Of a stretch of DNA of 22,175 bases, positions 17,609 through 22,175 are shown piece after piece. This DNA is from Pseudomonadota bacterium (GTDB lineage: Bacteria; Pseudomonadota; Gammaproteobacteria; Pseudomonadales; Halieaceae), in NCBI GenBank assembly GCA_030591305.1, contig JAUVBI010000016.1:1-22175 (forward strand), written 5' to 3'. The notes under the pieces were generated by a model. The model had not been told where the DNA came from. It saw only the letters and a list, made by a program, of their open reading frames with translations, and searched no databases. How positions within the stretch are numbered: position 1 is the stretch's first letter; each line of letters begins with the position of its first letter. Position numbers and translations under genes: made by a program.

Positions 17609-17789
17609 ATACGCGGTAATCCTGTTACAGTGTGCATCGCGCAGTAGCGTTGGAACTGGGCGTGCCTTGCTGTTGTCCTAGAAAGAGGGAAGCAGTCTGC
17701 CAAAGGGGCGAGCTCATCTCCTGCAAAGCCGAGATTATACAGGGCAACGCGGGTCTGGATACTACAATTTAGGGTTTAAGGAGAGAGGG
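17609..17789. promoter_or_regulatory. Divergent yrbG / mlaC intergenic region with a TATAAT box
   Basis: These 181 bases separate the minus-strand kds-lpt operon from plus-strand mlaC. A perfect -10 box TATAAT lies on the minus strand at 17734-17739, but no good -35 is spaced 16-18 bases upstream of it. If used, it leaves a leader of about 120 bases before yrbG. That leader contains a possible 30-codon ORF (17625-17717, minus). For mlaC I find TACAAT at 17763-17768 on the plus strand, with no clear -35. AAGGAGA at 17778-17784 is the mlaC ribosome site. Confidence 0.45.
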
Positions 17790-18476
17790 ATGTCGGTGTC
17801 TGCACGAATTGGATCGTGTTTCACGTGGAAGTTTGGCGCAATTGTGGGTTTTTGGCTGGTGAGTTTTGCCGGGTATTCCCAGGCTGGCACAGAGGCAGAC
17901 CAATCTGCCCACGATGTGGTTCGTGCGGCGACTGAGCAGGTAATGGTGGTTGTAAAAGAGGCTCATGGGTATGCAGGTGAGGATCCAGACCGCTATTATC
18001 AGGCAGTAGATGAGATTCTGGCGCCGGTTATTGACTACCGGGGATTTGCTCGCAGTGTCATGGGGCCCTATGCTAGTGGTGACCGCTACCGCTCGTTGGA
18101 TGAGGCGGGGCGCAAGCAATTACGAGATCAGTTACAGCGTTTTACCGGCATTATACGCACCGGTCTGGTGGCCACCTACAGTACGGGGCTGCTGGCCTTC
18201 AGCGGTTCCCGGATTGAGGTGATAGCCCCCGCTCCCGAAGAGAGTGAGCAAATCAAGGTGTCTGTGCGTCAATTAATTTACAGTGAAGAATCACAGCCTT
18301 ATGTGCTGATGTACCAGATGGGTCTGAACAAGGAAAAGCAATGGAAGTTGCGCAATATCATCATTGAGGGTGTCAATCTCGGTGAGATCTACAGACATCA
18401 GTTTCAGTCGGCAGCGCGCAAATACGACGGTGACCTGGATACTGTCATTGAAAGCTGGTCGGAAGCGGATAGCTGA
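17790..18476 (+). CDS. mlaC: Periplasmic phospholipid-binding protein MlaC
   Basis: MlaC ferries phospholipids across the periplasm between the outer-membrane MlaA-porin complex and the inner-membrane MlaFEDB transporter. The 228-residue precursor has a signal peptide with likely cleavage after YSQA (residue 32) and a MlaC/Ttg2D domain: ILAPVIDYRGFARSVMGPY, QFTGIIRTGL-like helix (RFTGIIRTGLVATYSTGLLAF), and KQWKLRNIIIEGVNLGEIYRHQF near the end. The strong AAGGAGA site supports the start. In related bacteria it sits in mlaFEDCB; here mlaF, mlaE and mlaD are not upstream and mlaB is not downstream. Confidence 0.93.
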   Translation: MSVSARIGSCFTWKFGAIVGFWLVSFAGYSQAGTEADQSAHDVVRAATEQVMVVVKEAHGYAGEDPDRYYQAVDEILAPVIDYRGFARSVMGPYASGDRYRSLDEAGRKQLRDQLQRFTGIIRTGLVATYSTGLLAFSGSRIEVIAPAPEESEQIKVSVRQLIYSEESQPYVLMYQMGLNKEKQWKLRNIIIEGVNLGEIYRHQFQSAARKYDGDLDTVIESWSEADS

Positions 18477-18572
18477 GCCCGGTTTTATCTACTATTAATA
18501 GGCACCATTTTCTCCTAAAATGCCGCCTTTTCGGTCCCCTTGGGGACTGATATCAGTTAAGGAGTGTGAAAT
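18477..18572 (+). promoter_or_regulatory. ibaG leader with CUUG hairpin and palindrome
   Basis: The 96 bases between mlaC and ibaG are AT-rich at the start, with a TAAAAT -10-like box (18518-18523) lacking a good -35. GTCCCCTTGGGGAC forms a tight hairpin closed by a CUUG loop, followed directly by the perfect palindrome CTGATATCAG (18547-18556). AAGGAG, the ibaG ribosome site, comes next. There is no T tract, so it is not a terminator; it may be an RNA or operator element. Confidence 0.3.
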
Positions 18573-20089
<1,517 letters not shown>

Positions 20090-20113
20090 CCCACGATAAC
20101 GGAATAGCTTGTA

Positions 20114-20749
20114 ATGAACACACCACTGACGATTGCACTCACCAAAGGGCGAATTTTAAAAGAGACCCTCCCCATGCTTGCCCAGGCGGGAATCGAGCCA
20201 CTTGAGGATGTGCACAGTAGCCGGAAGCTGATTTTTGAAACAAGCCAGCCGGATATTCGCATGATCATTATCCGCGGTACCGACGTACCCACCTATGTGC
20301 GGCACGGGGCTGCAGATATCGGTGTGGTCGGGAAAGACGTGTTGCTGGAACATGGGGCGGAGGGCCTATATGAGCCCCTGGACCTGGGTATTGCCCGCTG
20401 TCGCCTGATGACGGCGGGGCCTGTGGGCTGGCAGGGCGGGGGAGCCCGTATCCGTGTGGCTTCCAAGTTCGCCAATATCACCCGCCGCTATTTTGCCGAG
20501 CAGGGCGTGCATGCCGATGTTATCAAACTGTATGGCGCCATGGAGCTGGCACCTCTGATGAACCTGGCAGACCTGATTGTCGATATCGTGGACACCGGCA
20601 ACACCCTGCGGGCTAACGGTATGGAGCCACTGGAGGAAATTGCCAGTATCAGCTCACGCCTCATCGTCAACAAGGCGGCAATGCGCTCACGCTATGACAT
20701 CATACAGGGCGTTATCGAAAGACTGACCGACGTTGTAAACGGTAGTTAA
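20114..20749 (+). CDS. hisG: ATP phosphoribosyltransferase HisG, short form
   Basis: HisG joins ATP and PRPP in the first step of histidine synthesis. At 211 residues it is the short form (HisGS), lacking the C-terminal regulatory domain of the E. coli enzyme, and normally needs the HisRS-like subunit HisZ for activity and feedback control; no hisZ is in this window. The catalytic domain starts [17 protein letters not shown] and contains the PRPP-binding block [18 protein letters not shown] (153-170). It begins 24 bases after murA and lies 15 bases before the hisD ATG. Confidence 0.97.
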   Translation: MNTPLTIALTKGRILKETLPMLAQAGIEPLEDVHSSRKLIFETSQPDIRMIIIRGTDVPTYVRHGAADIGVVGKDVLLEHGAEGLYEPLDLGIARCRLMTAGPVGWQGGGARIRVASKFANITRRYFAEQGVHADVIKLYGAMELAPLMNLADLIVDIVDTGNTLRANGMEPLEEIASISSRLIVNKAAMRSRYDIIQGVIERLTDVVNGS

Positions 20750-20764
20750 GCCTTCGGAGTGCTC

Positions 20765-22066
20765 ATGCAACGACTAGATTCAACAGCCACAGATTTTTCT
20801 GGCCAACTGAAAAGCCTCACCACCTGGGAAGAAGCGCTGGACCGGGGTGTGAACGAAACGGTTGCGTCTATTATTGCCGATGTTATCGCCAGGGGTGATG
20901 ACGCCGTTATTGAATACACCGAAAAGTTTGACCGCATGACGGTCGATTCCGCAGCCGAGTTACACGTCCCAAAAGCGCGAATGGAGAAAGCCCTGGCCGA
21001 CTTGGAGCAGCCGCAGCGCAACGCCCTGTACAGCGCAGCGGACCGGGTGCGCAGCTACCACGAGCATCAAAAACAGGAAAGCTGGCAATATCGGGATGCC
21101 GGCGGCAACCTGCTGGGGCAAAAAATCAGCGCCATAAAGCGTGCCGGTATTTATGTGCCTAACGGCAAGGCCAGTTATCCCTCCTCGGTGCTGATGAATG
21201 CCCTGCCGGCCAAGGTGGCGGGAGTAGAAGAAATTATAATGGTCGTTCCAGCCCCGAACGGGGTTTTGAACGAAATGATACTGGCCGCTGCAGAAATTGC
21301 CGGTGTAGACAAGGTGTTTAGCGTGGGTGGAGCGCAGGCGATAGCTGCCCTGGCCTACGGCACTCAGACCATACCAGCGGTCGACAAAATAGTCGGGCCG
21401 GGCAATATTTATGTGGCCACGGCGAAACGCCAGGTATTTGGTAAAGTGGGCATCGACATGATAGCGGGCCCCTCGGAAATTCTCATTATTTGCGATGGTA
21501 CAACCGACCCGGACTGGGTTGCCATGGACCTTTTCTCTCAGTGTGAACACGATGAAAATTCCCAGGCAATATTGTTATGCCCCGATTCGGGCTACCTGGA
21601 CAGGGTTTGGGCCAGCATTGAGCGCCTGCTGCCTGACATGGAAAGAGCCGACATTATCCGCGTATCGCTGGCAAACCGTGGAGCGATGATAAAGACCCGC
21701 GATCTGGAAGATGCCGTGTCCATCAGCAATCAGTTGGCACCGGAACATCTGGAGTTGTCTGTCGCTGACCCGGAGGCCCTGCTGCCACTGGTGGAGCACG
21801 CCGGCGCCATCTTTATGGGTGCCTACACAGCCGAGGTGCTGGGAGACTATTGCGCAGGCCCCAACCACGTATTACCCACATCGGGCACCGCCCGTTTTTC
21901 ATCACCGCTGGGCGTGTACGACTTCCAGAAGCGCAGCTCGCTGATTATGTGCAGTGAGCAGGGCGTGCAGGAGCTGGGTCAGGTCGCCTCAGTGCTGGCG
22001 CGCGGTGAAGGCTTGACGGCCCACGCCCGTAGCGCAGAGATGCGACTTCGAGAGGACAAAAAGTAA
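20765..22066 (+). CDS. hisD: Histidinol dehydrogenase HisD
   Basis: HisD oxidises L-histidinol to histidine in two NAD+-dependent steps using a zinc ion. The 433-residue product has the zinc ligands at the expected places: Gln259 and His262 in SQCEHDE, Asp361 in [17 protein letters not shown] and His420 in LTAHARSAE; Glu327-His328 in APEHLEL are the catalytic pair. The start ATG 20765 is preceded by GGAG with a five-base gap; a GTG two codons upstream overlaps that site. It follows hisG as in Pseudomonas-type hisGD clusters. Confidence 0.97.
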   Translation: MQRLDSTATDFSGQLKSLTTWEEALDRGVNETVASIIADVIARGDDAVIEYTEKFDRMTVDSAAELHVPKARMEKALADLEQPQRNALYSAADRVRSYHEHQKQESWQYRDAGGNLLGQKISAIKRAGIYVPNGKASYPSSVLMNALPAKVAGVEEIIMVVPAPNGVLNEMILAAAEIAGVDKVFSVGGAQAIAALAYGTQTIPAVDKIVGPGNIYVATAKRQVFGKVGIDMIAGPSEILIICDGTTDPDWVAMDLFSQCEHDENSQAILLCPDSGYLDRVWASIERLLPDMERADIIRVSLANRGAMIKTRDLEDAVSISNQLAPEHLELSVADPEALLPLVEHAGAIFMGAYTAEVLGDYCAGPNHVLPTSGTARFSSPLGVYDFQKRSSLIMCSEQGVQELGQVASVLARGEGLTAHARSAEMRLREDKK

Positions 22067-22175
22067 TAGGGTTTGTGGGAAGTTCCCGTAAAGGCCGGGG
22101 GCAGGTTACCCCTTGTGGGACACGCGAAAAGACGCATCCATGCGGCGCTCGGCCTCGGCCATCCATGGCCTCAGA
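22067..22175. repeat. Non-coding tail with paired ATCCAT palindromes
   Basis: After hisD no gene begins in the remaining 109 bases. Two short palindromes of the same build lie close together: CGCATCCATGCG (22133-22144) and GGCCATCCATGGCC (22157-22170), centres 25 bases apart. Upstream are GGGAAGTTCCC (22077-22087), a GGGG/CCCC hairpin around 22098-22112, and TTGTGGGA repeated at 22073-22080 and 22113-22120. This resembles dispersed intergenic palindromic repeats, but one copy cannot prove it. The element probably runs past the window edge. Confidence 0.4.

Noticed and set aside
17652..17682. Sigma-E-like GGAACT upstream of mlaC
   Set aside because: The bases 16-17 further on read TCCTA, not TCTRA/TCAAA, so the -10 does not fit.
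22098..22112. GGGG/CCCC hairpin after hisD as a terminator
   Set aside because: No T tract follows, and the stem is only four to five pairs.

Overview
This window is ordinary chromosomal core sequence of a gammaproteobacterium. The gene order (gatC-gatA facing mreBCD-maf-yhdP, then a PTS-Ntr/rpoN/lpt/kds block, then ibaG-murA-hisGD) matches the Pseudomonas/Cellvibrionales type of arrangement. A short-form HisG and a GatCAB amidotransferase point the same way. It probably belongs to the Pseudomonadales/Cellvibrionales, but I cannot name a genus. I see no prophage, transposase, CRISPR array, rRNA or tRNA.

Layout: (1) 1-581, minus: start of gatA and complete gatC. (2) 842-3808, plus: mreB-mreC-mreD-maf, tightly packed, followed after 92 bases by the giant AsmA-like gene yhdP (3901-7830). 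(3) 7839-17608, minus, one long probable operon set read right to left: yrbG-kdsD-kdsC-lptC-lptA-lptB, a 124-base promoter gap, rpoN-hpf-ptsN-rapZ-ptsO (HPr-like)-mgtE-darP. (4) 17790-22066, plus: mlaC, ibaG, murA, hisG, hisD. The last ~110 bases are non-coding and carry small palindromes.

Most genes serve the cell envelope. MreBCD sets rod shape, MurA starts peptidoglycan synthesis, KdsD and KdsC make Kdo, LptA/B/C export LPS, and YhdP and MlaC move phospholipids between membranes. The rpoN block adds sigma-54, the nitrogen PTS (PtsN, HPr) and RapZ, which controls amino-sugar supply to the envelope. The remaining genes are translational (GatCA, Hpf, DarP), Mg2+ transport (MgtE) and histidine synthesis.

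I found no new multi-gene system. The points worth a second look are local: mreC appears to start on an ATC codon; rpoN has a six-codon leader ORF whose stop overlaps its start, plus a near-consensus sigma-54 site pointing away from it beside its sigma-70 promoter; a sigma-E-like promoter precedes yhdP; rng, tldD/pmbA and mlaFEDB are missing from places where related bacteria often carry them; and there are short repeat or hairpin structures at 11634-11672 and 22133-22170.
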